Source of the DNA: JAVDCA01 sp035293985
GTDB lineage: Bacteria > Pseudomonadota > Alphaproteobacteria > Rhizobiales > Xanthobacteraceae
Direction: 5' to 3'
Length of the DNA stretch: 64,000 nucleotides
Assembly (NCBI GenBank): GCA_035293985.1
Contig: DATGLS010000017.1
Location: 248,001-312,000 of the forward strand
Of this stretch, positions 26,040-34,254 are shown piece by piece (position 1 is the stretch's first letter; each line of letters opens with the position of its first letter). A program made the position numbers and the translations under genes. Below the pieces are notes generated by a model that did not search any database, was not told where the DNA came from, and saw nothing but the letters and a program-made list of their open reading frames with translations.

Positions 26040-26863
26040 TGTCGCTCTGCGCGACCAGCACGCTGCGTGACACCTACGCGCTGGCGGCGCCTGCGCGGGT
26101 CGGCCAGCCGGCCGCGTGCGCGCCGGCGCCGGTCGCCGAGGAAGTGCCGGTCGGATTCGTCTACAACGGCTTCCCGCACGCCGTGATGATGGCGACCCCC
26201 GACGATCTCGAGGATTTCGCCGTCGGCTTCTCGCTCACCGAGGGCATCATCGAGACGACGAGCGGCGTGCGCGATCTCGCGGCGCGCCCGCGTGCGGACG
26301 GCATCGAGCTCGCGATCGAGCTCGCACCGCCGGCGCTGAACGCCTTTCTGCGCCGTCGGCGCGTGCGCGCGCTGCGCGGCCATACGAGCTGCGGCATCTG
26401 CGGGGTCGAGGAGATCGCGCAAGTGGCGCAAGCATCGGCACCGATGTCGTCGCCGCGACCATGCGGCCCGGCGCTCGACGGCGATGCCATCAGGCGGGCG
26501 ATGGCGGCGCTGCGCGATTACCAGCCCCTGAGCCGCATGACGCACTGCGCCCACGCCGCCGCCTGGGCCGATGCGGCGGGAAGGCTGGTGCTCGCCCGCG
26601 AGGATGTCGGCCGGCACAACGCGCTCGACAAGCTCATTGGCGCGTCGTTGCGGCACGATGTCGATCGCTCGGCTGGGTTCTGCCTCGTCACCAGCCGATG
26701 CTCCTTCGAGATGGTGCAGAAGGCGATCGCGGCGCGCATCGCGGTGCTGGTCGCGATCTCGGCGCCGACCGCGCTCGCCATCCGCACTGCGGGCGGAGCC
26801 GGGCTCCTGCTGGTCGTGCCCGATCGTGACGGAGAGCTGGCGGTCTACAGTGCGCCTGACTGA
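26039..26863 (+). CDS. fdhD: Formate dehydrogenase accessory sulfurtransferase FdhD
   Basis: FdhD carries sulfur from IscS to the molybdenum cofactor of formate dehydrogenase-like enzymes. The 274-residue protein has the substrate-contact region EEVPVGFVYNG, the catalytic CxxC in HTSCGICGVEE (Cys118, Cys121), and REDVGRHNALDKLIG plus TSRCSFEMVQKA. The start overlaps the ydeP stop (TGATG), showing translational coupling. Confidence 0.94.
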   Translation: MSLCATSTLRDTYALAAPARVGQPAACAPAPVAEEVPVGFVYNGFPHAVMMATPDDLEDFAVGFSLTEGIIETTSGVRDLAARPRADGIELAIELAPPALNAFLRRRRVRALRGHTSCGICGVEEIAQVAQASAPMSSPRPCGPALDGDAIRRAMAALRDYQPLSRMTHCAHAAAWADAAGRLVLAREDVGRHNALDKLIGASLRHDVDRSAGFCLVTSRCSFEMVQKAIAARIAVLVAISAPTALAIRTAGGAGLLLVVPDRDGELAVYSAPD

Positions 26864-26888
26864 CTGCGGCGCCAGCGCGCTCTCTCGC

Positions 26889-26914
26889 GGAACATCGGGC
26901 CGCGCGCAAGCGTT
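26889..26914 (+). promoter_or_regulatory. EcfG-type promoter, exact consensus
   Basis: GGAAC-N17-CGTT, 29 bases before the Ku ATG. Exact consensus match. Confidence 0.75.
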
Positions 26915-26943
26915 TCAAAGCTCGGACCATCAGGGAACTGACC

Positions 26944-27828
26944 ATGCCTCGCGCGTATTGGAAGGGATATCTGCGGCTGTCGCTCGTCACCTGCCCGATC
27001 GAGATTTTCGCGGCCACCTCGGAAGCCGAGAAGACCCATTTCCATCAGATCAATACCCGCACCGGCCACCGTCTGCGCCAGCAGATGCTGGACGAGGAGA
27101 CCGGGGAGGTGGTCGACGCGCAGCATAAGGGGCGCGGCTACGAGCTCAAGAAGGGGCAGTACGTCGAGATCGACGAGAAGGAGCTCAAGGCGATCGAGAT
27201 CGAGAGCACCCGAACGGTCGACATCACCGGCTTCGTGCCGAAGGCCGAGATCGACAAGCGCTACCTCGACCGGCCGTACTACATCGCGCCCACCGGCAAG
27301 ATCGGCGCCGACGCCTTCGCGGTCATCCGCGACGCGATGGCGGACGAGAAGCGGGTGGCGCTGGCGAAGATCGTCATGGCTCATCGCGAGCACATCATCG
27401 CGCTCGAGCCGCTCGGCAAGGGCCTGTTGGGCACGACCCTGCGCTTCGACTACGAGGTGCGCGACGAGAAGGACTACTTCGCCTCGATTCCGTCGGTGCG
27501 CGTCGGCAAGGACATGGTCGATCTCGCGGCGCACATCCTGGCCAGCAAGGAGACCCGCTTCGATCCGCGCAAGTTCAAGGACGAGTACGAAGCCGCGCTG
27601 AAGAAGCTGGTGGCGCGCAAGGCCAAGGGCCACACCATCGAGGCGCCCGCCCCGGCCGAGCCGCCGAGCAATGTCGTCAGCCTGATGGATGCACTGCGGC
27701 AGAGCCTCGGCCAAGGCAGCAAAGGCGCGAGGGGGACGCGGGCGAGCGGGACGGCGGCGAAGAGCACGAAACGTGCAGCGCACAAGCGCAAAGCACGCAA
27801 GGCCACCCACGCGCGCAAGGCCGCGTGA
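26944..27828 (+). CDS. ku: Ku protein, non-homologous end joining
   Basis: Bacterial Ku forms a homodimeric ring on double-strand DNA ends and recruits ligase LigD. The 294 residues begin with the conserved RAYWKGYLRLSLVTCPIEIF, contain QQMLDEETGEVVD, RGYELKKGQYV and VDITGFVPKAEID, and end in a Lys/Arg/Ala-rich tail from about 258 that probably binds DNA. No ligD lies in the window. The exact EcfG-type promoter suggests repair of breaks from desiccation or stationary phase. Confidence 0.95.
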   Translation: MPRAYWKGYLRLSLVTCPIEIFAATSEAEKTHFHQINTRTGHRLRQQMLDEETGEVVDAQHKGRGYELKKGQYVEIDEKELKAIEIESTRTVDITGFVPKAEIDKRYLDRPYYIAPTGKIGADAFAVIRDAMADEKRVALAKIVMAHREHIIALEPLGKGLLGTTLRFDYEVRDEKDYFASIPSVRVGKDMVDLAAHILASKETRFDPRKFKDEYEAALKKLVARKAKGHTIEAPAPAEPPSNVVSLMDALRQSLGQGSKGARGTRASGTAAKSTKRAAHKRKARKATHARKAA

Positions 27829-28155
27829 CGATCGTGGTTCAATCAAAAGCGCAATCGCGGCCGGATGCCCAAGGAACGGAGTCCGGCAAGCTGAATTGTC
27901 TGTGCACGGCTCGGCCCATCGCGTTGCCCCCCGCCCCTACCCCGAATGCGATGCGGCCGGGCCGACCAACCGCGAACCCGCAGAGCAACCTGGCGTCGAG
28001 AACCTCCGATTGCCTGGTTCGTTATCCGTCTCGTCGGGTGACAACCGGCCGCAACAGGGATGATGGACGCAGTCATTTTGCCGGTTTCTCGCTGCGACAC
28101 CAACGCATCGGTACGCGTGGACATCTAACCTGTTCCCGACGATCCCTTCGGACTC
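27829..28155. other. Intergenic, no gene seen
   Basis: 327 bases between Ku and the next promoter. Open frames on both strands lack start signals and domain content. Confidence 0.4.
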
Positions 28156-28180
28156 GGAACATTGATTTTCGCCGCCCGTT
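28156..28180 (+). promoter_or_regulatory. EcfG-type promoter, exact consensus
   Basis: GGAAC-N16-CGTT, 34 bases upstream of the ATG at 28214; it should serve the two small basic/hydrophilic genes downstream. Confidence 0.7.
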
Positions 28181-28213
28181 GACCCCATGCGTGGCAACAG
28201 CGAGGCGCCATTC

Positions 28214-28438
28214 ATGAATTCACGACCGCGTCGGGGCGAGGACGACCACGGGCGACACCGGGGGCAGGGGACGGATCACGGCAAGGACCAGGGGAAGCAT
28301 CAGGGGATCGAGCGCAATTCGCGCGGCGAGGAGCAGCCGACCGACAAGGGGCGCGCCCAGCAGGCGTCGCAAGGCGAGGAAAGCGGCGCGGTCCGCGAGC
28401 GGCTGCCAGGCCCGGGTGAGCCGGCGGGCGGCGAATGA
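28214..28438 (+). CDS. Small hydrophilic protein, unrecognised
   Basis: 74 residues, almost wholly charged or polar (Arg, Gly, Glu, Gln, His, Asp) and with no hydrophobic core, like intrinsically disordered stress proteins. The upstream in-frame ATG at 28187 would sit at the predicted transcription start, so the internal ATG is preferred. The exact EcfG promoter 34 bases upstream is the main reason to believe it. It lies 49 bases before the DUF6496 gene and may be cotranscribed. Confidence 0.5.
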   Translation: MNSRPRRGEDDHGRHRGQGTDHGKDQGKHQGIERNSRGEEQPTDKGRAQQASQGEESGAVRERLPGPGEPAGGE

Positions 28439-28487
28439 ACCCTGTTTCGATTGCAGACTCTCTCGATGAACGGCTGAGGAGAAGCAC

Positions 28488-28697
28488 ATGCCCAAACGAG
28501 CGAAGAAGCGCAGATATTCACGCAGCTCCGGCAAGGAAGTCGAAGGCGAGATGCGCCGCTACAAGCGCGGTACCGCCCGCAGCGGCCGCGGTGGCAAGGG
28601 CGGCAAGGTGAAGTCGCGCAAGCAGGCGATTGCGATCGGCCTGTCGAAGGCGCGCAAGAAGGGGAAGAAGGTGCCGAAGAAGAAGTCGCGCAGATGA
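28488..28697 (+). CDS. DUF6496 Lys/Arg-rich small protein
   Basis: A 69-residue protein with over 40 percent Lys plus Arg. The pattern KRYSRSSGKEV..EMRRYKRGTARSG, then GGKGGKVKSRKQAIAIGLSKARKKG, is typical of DUF6496 proteins. GAGGAGAAG precedes the ATG. Composition suggests nucleic acid binding, as for histone-like proteins; not shown. Probably in the same transcript as the preceding small gene. Confidence 0.85.
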   Translation: MPKRAKKRRYSRSSGKEVEGEMRRYKRGTARSGRGGKGGKVKSRKQAIAIGLSKARKKGKKVPKKKSRR

Positions 28698-28719
28698 GCC
28701 CGGCCGTCGCTACGCGTCA

Positions 28720-28741
28720 TGCCCGGGCAAGGCCGGGCATC
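28720..28741. repeat. Short palindromic repeat, possible terminator
   Basis: ATGCCCGG-N6-CCGGGCAT, a perfect 8-bp inverted repeat just after the DUF6496 stop. Similar CCCGGGC-type palindromes are dispersed in related genomes and may end transcripts. Confidence 0.5.
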
Positions 28742-28952
28742 GAGGTCGTCGCCAGGCCGCCGACCCTTTCGTAGCCCGGATGGCGCGAAAGTAATCGGTC
28801 GCCGGGGTCACCGGCCTGCGAGGCTTTCCCGGCATCCCGTGGAGGCGGTCAACCCCGCCTCCGCAATGGCGCACGGGCGGCGCCAATTCTGCCCAGCGGC
28901 CGACCTCATCGCGATCGTGAACTCGTGAGGCTGACCGCCGTCCGGCGCCGCT

Positions 28953-29447
28953 CTAGGCGGCCACCGCCCGCGCGTTGATCTGGCGCTTGGCGATCTCGGT
29001 CGGCTTGGCGTCGGCCGCTCTCTCCTCGTCGAGAGTCTGGTGCAAAATCCTCTGGTCGTCGCGCAGATCGAGCTGCCCCGCCAATGCGGCGGCGGTCCCG
29101 TAAGCAGCGATCTCGTAATGCTCGAGCTTCTGCGCCGAGGCGATCAGGCCGGCGTCGCGCATCTCGTCGATGTCGAGGATCTTGAGCATCTTCACAGTCT
29201 CGGCCAGGAGCGCCTGCATCGCCTGATCGGCGTGCGCCTTGGGATCGGCGCCATGCTGACGCAGCATTGCTTCGAGCCGCGCCTTCTGCGCCCGTGTTTC
29301 GGTGAAATGCTGCCGGAGTGCGTCCTTGAGCTCGGGATGCGCGGCGATCTCCGCGAGGCCCGGCAGGCTGCGGACCAGCTGGCTCTCGACGCTCAACAGC
29401 TCCTGCAGCTCGGCGATGTACATGTCGCGGAAACTGCTGATCTGCAT
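28953..29447 (-). CDS. DUF892 ferritin-like protein, copy 3 (divergent)
   Basis: 164 residues. It follows the DUF892 plan (FRDMYIAELQELLSVESQLVRSLPG, HFTETRAQKARLEAML, SAQKLEHYEIAAYGTAAALAG, HQTLDEERAADAK) but is more distant from copies 1 and 2. The first-helix Glu/Tyr pattern differs and it lacks the AEKQI/AEKKI stretch. AAGGAGG decides the start MQISSFRD. Monocistronic. Confidence 0.88.
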   Translation of the reverse strand: MQISSFRDMYIAELQELLSVESQLVRSLPGLAEIAAHPELKDALRQHFTETRAQKARLEAMLRQHGADPKAHADQAMQALLAETVKMLKILDIDEMRDAGLIASAQKLEHYEIAAYGTAAALAGQLDLRDDQRILHQTLDEERAADAKPTEIAKRQINARAVAA

Positions 29448-29495
29448 CAGGCCTCCTTCATGCGGTTTGCCGATCGTTTCAAAGCCCACCTTGGG

Positions 29496-29521
29496 AAAGC
29501 GCAGCTCGCCCCGTTCGTTCC
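29496..29521 (-). promoter_or_regulatory. Possible EcfG-like promoter for DUF892 copy 3
   Basis: GGAAC-N17-CTTT on the minus strand, about 50 bases before the start; one mismatch in the -10 element. Confidence 0.35.
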
Positions 29522-29602
29522 TGCGATGGAGGATCGATGGCAAGAGGTTCGGCGGCACGGGCCATGCGGTCCCGGCGATCAGTCCGCACCTCGGCGTCTC
29601 CG

Positions 29603-29830
29603 TTAAGCCGCGTGCGCCCAGTGCATCACGATCTCATACAGACGGGCAGCATCGCGTTCGCCCGATTCCGCGGCGTCGATGACCTTTTGCGCAACCAGGG
29701 CCGCGACGCCTCCATCTGCCTCGCTCAGATCGAGCGACGCACATGCACGGTCGAAAGCTGCGCCCATGGCGTGCACTTGCTCGGCATCGAACCACTCACC
29801 GGGGGAGAATGGAAACGACAGGTCTTTCAC
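29603..29830 (-). CDS. Small helical protein, paralogue of the 35.7-kb gene
   Basis: 75 residues from a GTG start, preceded by GAGG. It shares its plan with a second gene in the window: F-x-P-x-x-x-x-x-M-G-x-A-F-x-x-A-C-x-S-L near the start, then V/IIxxAxxGERDxxxLxE-VMxWAxxA at the end. Such short proteins are common in Bradyrhizobium-like genomes and have no assigned function. Predicted all-alpha. Confidence 0.75.
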   Translation of the reverse strand: MKDLSFPFSPGEWFDAEQVHAMGAAFDRACASLDLSEADGGVAALVAQKVIDAAESGERDAARLYEIVMHWAHAA

Positions 29831-30196
29831 GGCAAGCCTCCGCGCCTAAGCAAGCCCAGCAGCCCCGGATTGTCTGTTCGCCTCTCGACTCACCTGCACG
29901 ATCCGGCGGCCTGCCATCCGGCTTGCTCATGTAGCGCTGCGAGGAGCTGAACCTTGCTCCCACCGATGCGTTTGGCCCGCAGGTAGTCCGGGCGAGGTCG
30001 ATGCAACCACAGCTGACGACGCCGACATACGCCTTGCGCACGGGCATGCCCGTCGCGCGGACTGCCGACGAAACCGGGTGGGGCCAATTCAACCTCGCGC
30101 TCCCCGACGAGGGCTTGATCCGCCGCAGCGGCACGATCGAGCGTTGAAAGGAGCTCCCAGGGGCGCTGCTCATCCTCTCGCGTCCTCGCGCCCCCG
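29831..30196. other. Intergenic, no certain gene
   Basis: A 48-codon frame on the plus strand (30001-30147) is protein-like in places but has no ribosome site or recognised family. Nothing else seen. Confidence 0.3.
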
Positions 30197-30233
30197 AAAA
30201 GGCCCGGCGACTTTGCGGACGCCGGGCCTTTTT
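30197..30233. terminator. Rho-independent terminator, bidirectional
   Basis: A 12-bp stem AAAAGGCCCGGC / GCCGGGCCTTTT with a 12-base loop; a T-run follows on each strand. It ends the minus-strand Crp-DUF6894 operon. Confidence 0.85.
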
Positions 30234-30263
30234 GCGTTTGCACGGGTTCAGAGCCCGTAGGAC

Positions 30264-30653
30264 CTACGTCCCCTTCGCATAGACCAGCTGCGGCCTCCCG
30301 CGCGCGCGGGCGAGCAGGATGCGCGCTTCCGTCTGGGTCGCGCGCGCGGCGCAGAACGCGTCGATCAGCGCGCCCATTCGGCGGCAGGTCTCGACGGCGA
30401 GCATGCGCATCTCCGGCGAGCAGACGCCGAGCCGCGCATCGACCTCGGGGAACAACAGATCGAATTGCCGCTCGCCCTGCGCGTCCTCGACATAGATCGA
30501 CCAATGGCGCGTGCCGACGTCGGAGTGAGCCATCAGCTCCCGCGCGACGTCCGCGGCATGCGCGCGGGCCGCCGCGAGGTCCGGCAAATCCGTCCCCTCG
30601 ACGTCGCGGTGGATCATACGGTGGGCGCGCAGATGAAAGTGGAAGCGGGGCAT
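30264..30653 (-). CDS. DUF6894 family protein
   Basis: A 129-residue protein with the DUF6894 N-terminal signature MPRFHFHLR...IHRDVEGTDLPDLAAARAHA and WSIYVEDAQGERQFDLLFPEV. The last 45 residues are extra and contain two Cys. The family is abundant in Bradyrhizobium-like bacteria and has no known function. It lies 18 bases after the Crp-type regulator stop and should be cotranscribed. Confidence 0.85.
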   Translation of the reverse strand: MPRFHFHLRAHRMIHRDVEGTDLPDLAAARAHAADVARELMAHSDVGTRHWSIYVEDAQGERQFDLLFPEVDARLGVCSPEMRMLAVETCRRMGALIDAFCAARATQTEARILLARARGRPQLVYAKGT

Positions 30654-30671
30654 GGCACTTCCGGGGGCAGT

Positions 30672-31493
30672 TCAGGCCATCGCGGGGTCCCTGCCGGCCG
30701 TCGCATCGGCCGGCAGCAGCGCGCCCACGCGCTCACGCAGGGCCGCGTGACAGCCGCATGCCATCGTCTCGAGGCGCGGGCGATCGAGAATCTGCACCTT
30801 CGAGCGGCCCCAGCGGATGGCGCCGACCTCCTGCAGCTTGCTCGCCAGCAAGGTCACGGTGGTGCGGCGCACGCCGAGGCGCTGCGCCACCTGCTCCTGG
30901 GTCGCCGGAATCATTTCCGACTCCGAGCGCTCGCCGGTCTCGAGCAGCCAGCGCGCCAGCCGGTGCTCGACCGAATGCAGGCCGCAGCACACGAGATTTT
31001 GCCGCAGCTGAAGCAGCAGCGCCTCGCGGGCGCCGTCGACCGCGCGCGCGAGCGCGGCGCTTTCCCCGAGCGCGGCCGGCACGCGCGCGGCCTGGATGCG
31101 CGAGGCGCGCACCGGCCCTTGTGCGATCGCGATCAGCAGCCCATCGCGCGGCGCCGAGGCATGGATGCGGCAGATCGCGCCGCCGCGGCCGGCGGCCGCC
31201 ACCTCGATGGTTTCGCCGTTGGCGGTCATCGCCAGCAGCGAGATCACGCCTTGATGCGGGAAATAGAGGTGATCGAGGCCGCCGTTCTGATCCGGCCGGG
31301 CGACGCTCGCGGGCAGCGACACGATGTCGATGTGACGCGCCAGCCGGGCGAGGTCCTCGGGCGGCAAGCCGGCGAGGACGCGGTTCTCGTGGCGTCGCAT
31401 GCCGACGCGCGAACCGGGTAGCGCGAAGCTGTCGGCCACTGCGGCCGCACCTTGCGCGACCTGCGGCCCCATCCTGAAATTTGTGTTTGTCAT
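30672..31493 (-). CDS. Crp/Fnr-family transcriptional regulator
   Basis: 273 residues. An N-terminal cyclic-nucleotide-like beta-roll occupies about 30-165 (VLAGLPPEDLARLARHI, then LYFPHQGVISLLAMTANGETIEVAAAGRGG). The C-terminal winged helix includes SVEHRLARWLL and TQEQVAQRLGVRRTTVTLLASKLQEVGAI. Cys residues for an Fnr iron-sulfur cluster are lacking. The start is set by GGAGG upstream. It probably governs nearby stress or respiratory genes; the ligand is unknown. Confidence 0.88.
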   Translation of the reverse strand: MTNTNFRMGPQVAQGAAAVADSFALPGSRVGMRRHENRVLAGLPPEDLARLARHIDIVSLPASVARPDQNGGLDHLYFPHQGVISLLAMTANGETIEVAAAGRGGAICRIHASAPRDGLLIAIAQGPVRASRIQAARVPAALGESAALARAVDGAREALLLQLRQNLVCCGLHSVEHRLARWLLETGERSESEMIPATQEQVAQRLGVRRTTVTLLASKLQEVGAIRWGRSKVQILDRPRLETMACGCHAALRERVGALLPADATAGRDPAMA

Positions 31494-31556
31494 CGGCGCC
31501 TCCGTATGATCCCCGACACGCCGGCACGCAACGCCGTGCATCAAATCCTACTGGAT

Positions 31557-31581
31557 GACGAGGGCCAATCCAATTGGTTCC
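31557..31581 (-). promoter_or_regulatory. Weak EcfG-like element upstream of Crp gene
   Basis: GGAAC-N16-CGTC on the minus strand; one mismatch, 64 bases before the start. Confidence 0.25.
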
Positions 31582-31681
31582 CGTAATTTCGCCAAAAAGC
31601 GTTCCGCCTGCGACAGTTTTGCGCAGCGACTGGCTTGGATGTACGAAAACCGACTCTAATGGAGTATCGCGATGCCAGACG

Positions 31682-33484
31682 CTACGCCCGCAATGCGCCG
31701 GGCTTCGCCGGGGGCTCATTGGCATCGACGACGGCCTCGACCAGCGCGGCGCGCGGCGATTGCAGCGCCGCCTTGATTGCGGGCCGCAAATCGTCGGGTG
31801 TGCGCGCGCGGAAGCCATCGGCCCCACAGGCCTGCGCGTAGGCGACGAAGTCGATGGGCGCGAGCTCGCAGCCGAACTCGGGATTGCCCAGCTCGCGCTG
31901 CTCGAATTTCACCTCGGCGAGGCTGTCGTTCTTGAGCACGATCAGCTTGACCGGCAGCTTCTGCTGCACGGCGGTGGTGAGCTCGGCCATCAGCTGGGCA
32001 AAGCCGCCATCGCCGACGATCGCGACCGATTGCCGGCCCGGCGAGGCGAGCGCAGCCGCGATCGCGAAAGGAAGCCCCGGCGCCATGGAGGCGAGCATGC
32101 CGGTCCCGGTGAGACGCTGGCCCGTGCGCAGGCGAAGATGGCGCGCGGCAAAATGGGTGTTGGCGCCGCAATCGAGCGAGATCACGGCGTCATCCGCGAG
32201 GAGATCGCTGACCGCGCGGACCACCATCTGAGGCCGGAGCGGATCGCGTCGCGTGCTCTCGACCCGGTCGAGCAGCGCGTACCAGTCGCGCATGTGCGCC
32301 TGCGCCTCCTGCAGGAACCCGCGGTCTGACTTGCGCGCCAGCAGCGGCAGCAGCCCCGCAAGCGTGGCCCTGACGTCGCCTGCGAGGCCGATCTCGACCG
32401 GGTAGCGCAGGCCGATGCGGTCCGGGTTGAGGTCGACCTGCACGCCGCGCGCCTGCCCGGCCCTCGGATAGGAGTCGACCCACGGCATGGTCGAGCCGAG
32501 GATCAGGACGGTATCGCAGTTGTGCATGCTCCATTCGGAGGGCTCGGTGCCGAGATGGCCGATGCCGCCGGTGGTGAGCGGGGAGTCGTCCGGAAGCACC
32601 GCCTTGGCGAGCAGCGACTTGGCGACGGGCGCCGCGAGCATTTCGGCGACCTGCTCGAGCTCATGGCGCGCCGGCAAGGCGCCCTGCCCGGCGAGTATCG
32701 CGACGCGCTTGCCGGCATTGAGCAGGTCGGCGGCGGCGCGAAGCTGCGTGGCCGACGGCGCGGCGGCCGACGGCGCCCAGGCCGACGAGGTGCGCAGGCC
32801 GTGGTTCTCCATCGACGGCTTGTCGGCCGCAAGCTTCATCTGCTGCACGTCCTTGGCGATGGTGAGATGCGCGACGCCGCGATTGCCGAGCGCGGCGCGG
32901 CAGGCGCGATTGCCGACGATGAGCGCATGGCCCGGGCTCGTCACCGCGACGTTGTAGAGCGCGACGTCCTGCATCAGCCGCGTGGTGTCGATGCCCTGCT
33001 GAAAGCGCGTGCCGATCAGGTCGTGGAAGGTGGTGCCGGTGATCGCCACCACGGGCGCGCCGTCCATATGCGCGTCGTACAGGCCGTTGAGCAGATGCAC
33101 GGCGCCAGGACCGGTGGTGCCGACGCAGACGCCGAGGCGGCCGGTGTGCTTGGCGATGCCGGACGCCATGAAGGCCGCGGCCTCCTCGTGGCGCACCGGA
33201 ATGAAGCGGATGCGATCCTGCCGCTTGCGCAGCGCCTCGATCACCGGGTTGACGCCGTCGCCGACGACGCCGAACGCGAACGGCGCGCCCCAGGCGATCA
33301 GCGTCTCGACCAGGATGTCGGAGGTGTTCATGTCGGCCGACGGCGGCGGCGGCAGCGGCTGGGCGGAGGCACTGGTCGCGACCGGCTCGGTCGCCTCGGC
33401 CCGAGCCGCTCGCGCGAGTGTCGCGCCGGCAATGCCGGCGCCCGCGAGCTGCACGAACCCGCGCCGATGAAAGGTTCCGGACAT
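31682..33484 (-). CDS. Tat-exported thiamine-diphosphate enzyme (pyruvate oxidase / acetolactate synthase-like)
   Basis: 600 residues. A twin-arginine leader (HRRGFVQLAGAGIAG, Arg7-Arg8, then Ala-rich to about 30) is followed by a three-domain ThDP enzyme. The N-terminal domain starts near 53 with catalytic Glu100 (RHEEAAAF) and GTTGPGAVHLLNG. The central domain is about 245-385. The C-terminal domain carries the ThDP motif GDGGFAQLM (491-499) to KND (518-520). It is closest in layout to PoxB pyruvate:quinone oxidoreductase, but cytoplasmic enzymes of this type lack a leader. Export folded through Tat would fit a preloaded cofactor. Substrate unknown. Confidence 0.85.
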   Translation of the reverse strand: MSGTFHRRGFVQLAGAGIAGATLARAARAEATEPVATSASAQPLPPPPSADMNTSDILVETLIAWGAPFAFGVVGDGVNPVIEALRKRQDRIRFIPVRHEEAAAFMASGIAKHTGRLGVCVGTTGPGAVHLLNGLYDAHMDGAPVVAITGTTFHDLIGTRFQQGIDTTRLMQDVALYNVAVTSPGHALIVGNRACRAALGNRGVAHLTIAKDVQQMKLAADKPSMENHGLRTSSAWAPSAAAPSATQLRAAADLLNAGKRVAILAGQGALPARHELEQVAEMLAAPVAKSLLAKAVLPDDSPLTTGGIGHLGTEPSEWSMHNCDTVLILGSTMPWVDSYPRAGQARGVQVDLNPDRIGLRYPVEIGLAGDVRATLAGLLPLLARKSDRGFLQEAQAHMRDWYALLDRVESTRRDPLRPQMVVRAVSDLLADDAVISLDCGANTHFAARHLRLRTGQRLTGTGMLASMAPGLPFAIAAALASPGRQSVAIVGDGGFAQLMAELTTAVQQKLPVKLIVLKNDSLAEVKFEQRELGNPEFGCELAPIDFVAYAQACGADGFRARTPDDLRPAIKAALQSPRAALVEAVVDANEPPAKPGALRA

Positions 33485-33527
33485 CGCGCGTTTCCTCGAT
33501 CTCTGCGGTTGATGATCCTGGCGGGTG

Positions 33528-33552
33528 AACGCGCGGCGCTCGCGGGGGTTCG
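33528..33552 (-). promoter_or_regulatory. EcfG-like promoter for the exported ThDP enzyme
   Basis: CGAAC-N16-CGTT on the minus strand; one mismatch in the -35 element, 43 bases before the start. Confidence 0.4.
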
Positions 33553-33800
33553 CGCAGCGTTGCCCACCCAATGCTCATGCCGATGCGCAATGAGACGGGG
33601 CAACCGCGCATGTTCGTGCCGCGCCGCGTGGGGCGAAATCGCCTCGGCGCGGTTGCCAACGCGATGGACCGTCTACGCCATTCTGCCCATGCTACCGTTT
33701 GATGCGCGAAACCCGGCCACGGGGCCGGGCTTCGCCGCAGGGGTGGGAGGGAGATGACGCCCCTGCACTACCAAATTTCAACTGCGATCGCGCGCGATCG

Positions 33801-34046
33801 TCAGTGGGATCCACCGCCCCCGCCGCCGCCACCTCCACCTGCGCCCGCACCGGCACCGCCGCCGCCGGCTCCAGCCCCGCCGCCGCCGTTGCCCGACGCG
33901 GCGCCGCTGGTGCCGCCGCCGCCGGATTGGCTGCCGGCGCCCTGTTGCTGATGGCGCATGCTGGAAGGCGATTGGGCGAATGCCGCAGTCGACAGCACGA
34001 GAACGAGAGACGCGGCGAGCGCCGTGCATTTGGTCGATCTCATCAT
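33801..34046 (-). CDS. Secreted glycine-rich protein
   Basis: 81 residues: a clear signal peptide (MMRSTK then a hydrophobic stretch, cleavage after AFA near residue 24), a short Gln/Ser linker, and about 40 residues of Gly with scattered Ala and Ser, ending in Ser-His. AGGAAAG precedes the ATG pair. No fold is expected; such proteins may coat or flex. The plus-strand proline-rich frame opposite it is an artefact of the same GGC/GCC run. The repeat may vary in length. Confidence 0.65.
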   Translation of the reverse strand: MMRSTKCTALAASLVLVLSTAAFAQSPSSMRHQQQGAGSQSGGGGTSGAASGNGGGGAGAGGGGAGAGAGGGGGGGGGGSH

Positions 34047-34254
34047 GAATGCTTTCCTGTGTTTGAGTTTTGTCGCGCGGTTTGCGCGACGTTGACCATG
34101 ACCTCATCGGGCCAACCGGCGAGGCGGCGCGCCGTTCCCGCGCTGGTGGTGAAAACGCGAGGGGCGCTCGTTCCGTGCAAAAGCCGACTCGAAGGCGACG
34201 CGAGCGGCCGCATTGGCGGGCGAGCAGTAGCGCGAGCCTCGTTCGTACGGATGA

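Noticed and set aside
30001..30147. 48-codon frame on the plus strand
   Set aside because: Parts look protein-like, but there is no ribosome site, no family and the frame is open upstream without a start.
33754..33951. Proline-rich ORF on the plus strand
   Set aside because: It is the reverse of the glycine-rich gene, which has a signal peptide and ribosome site.
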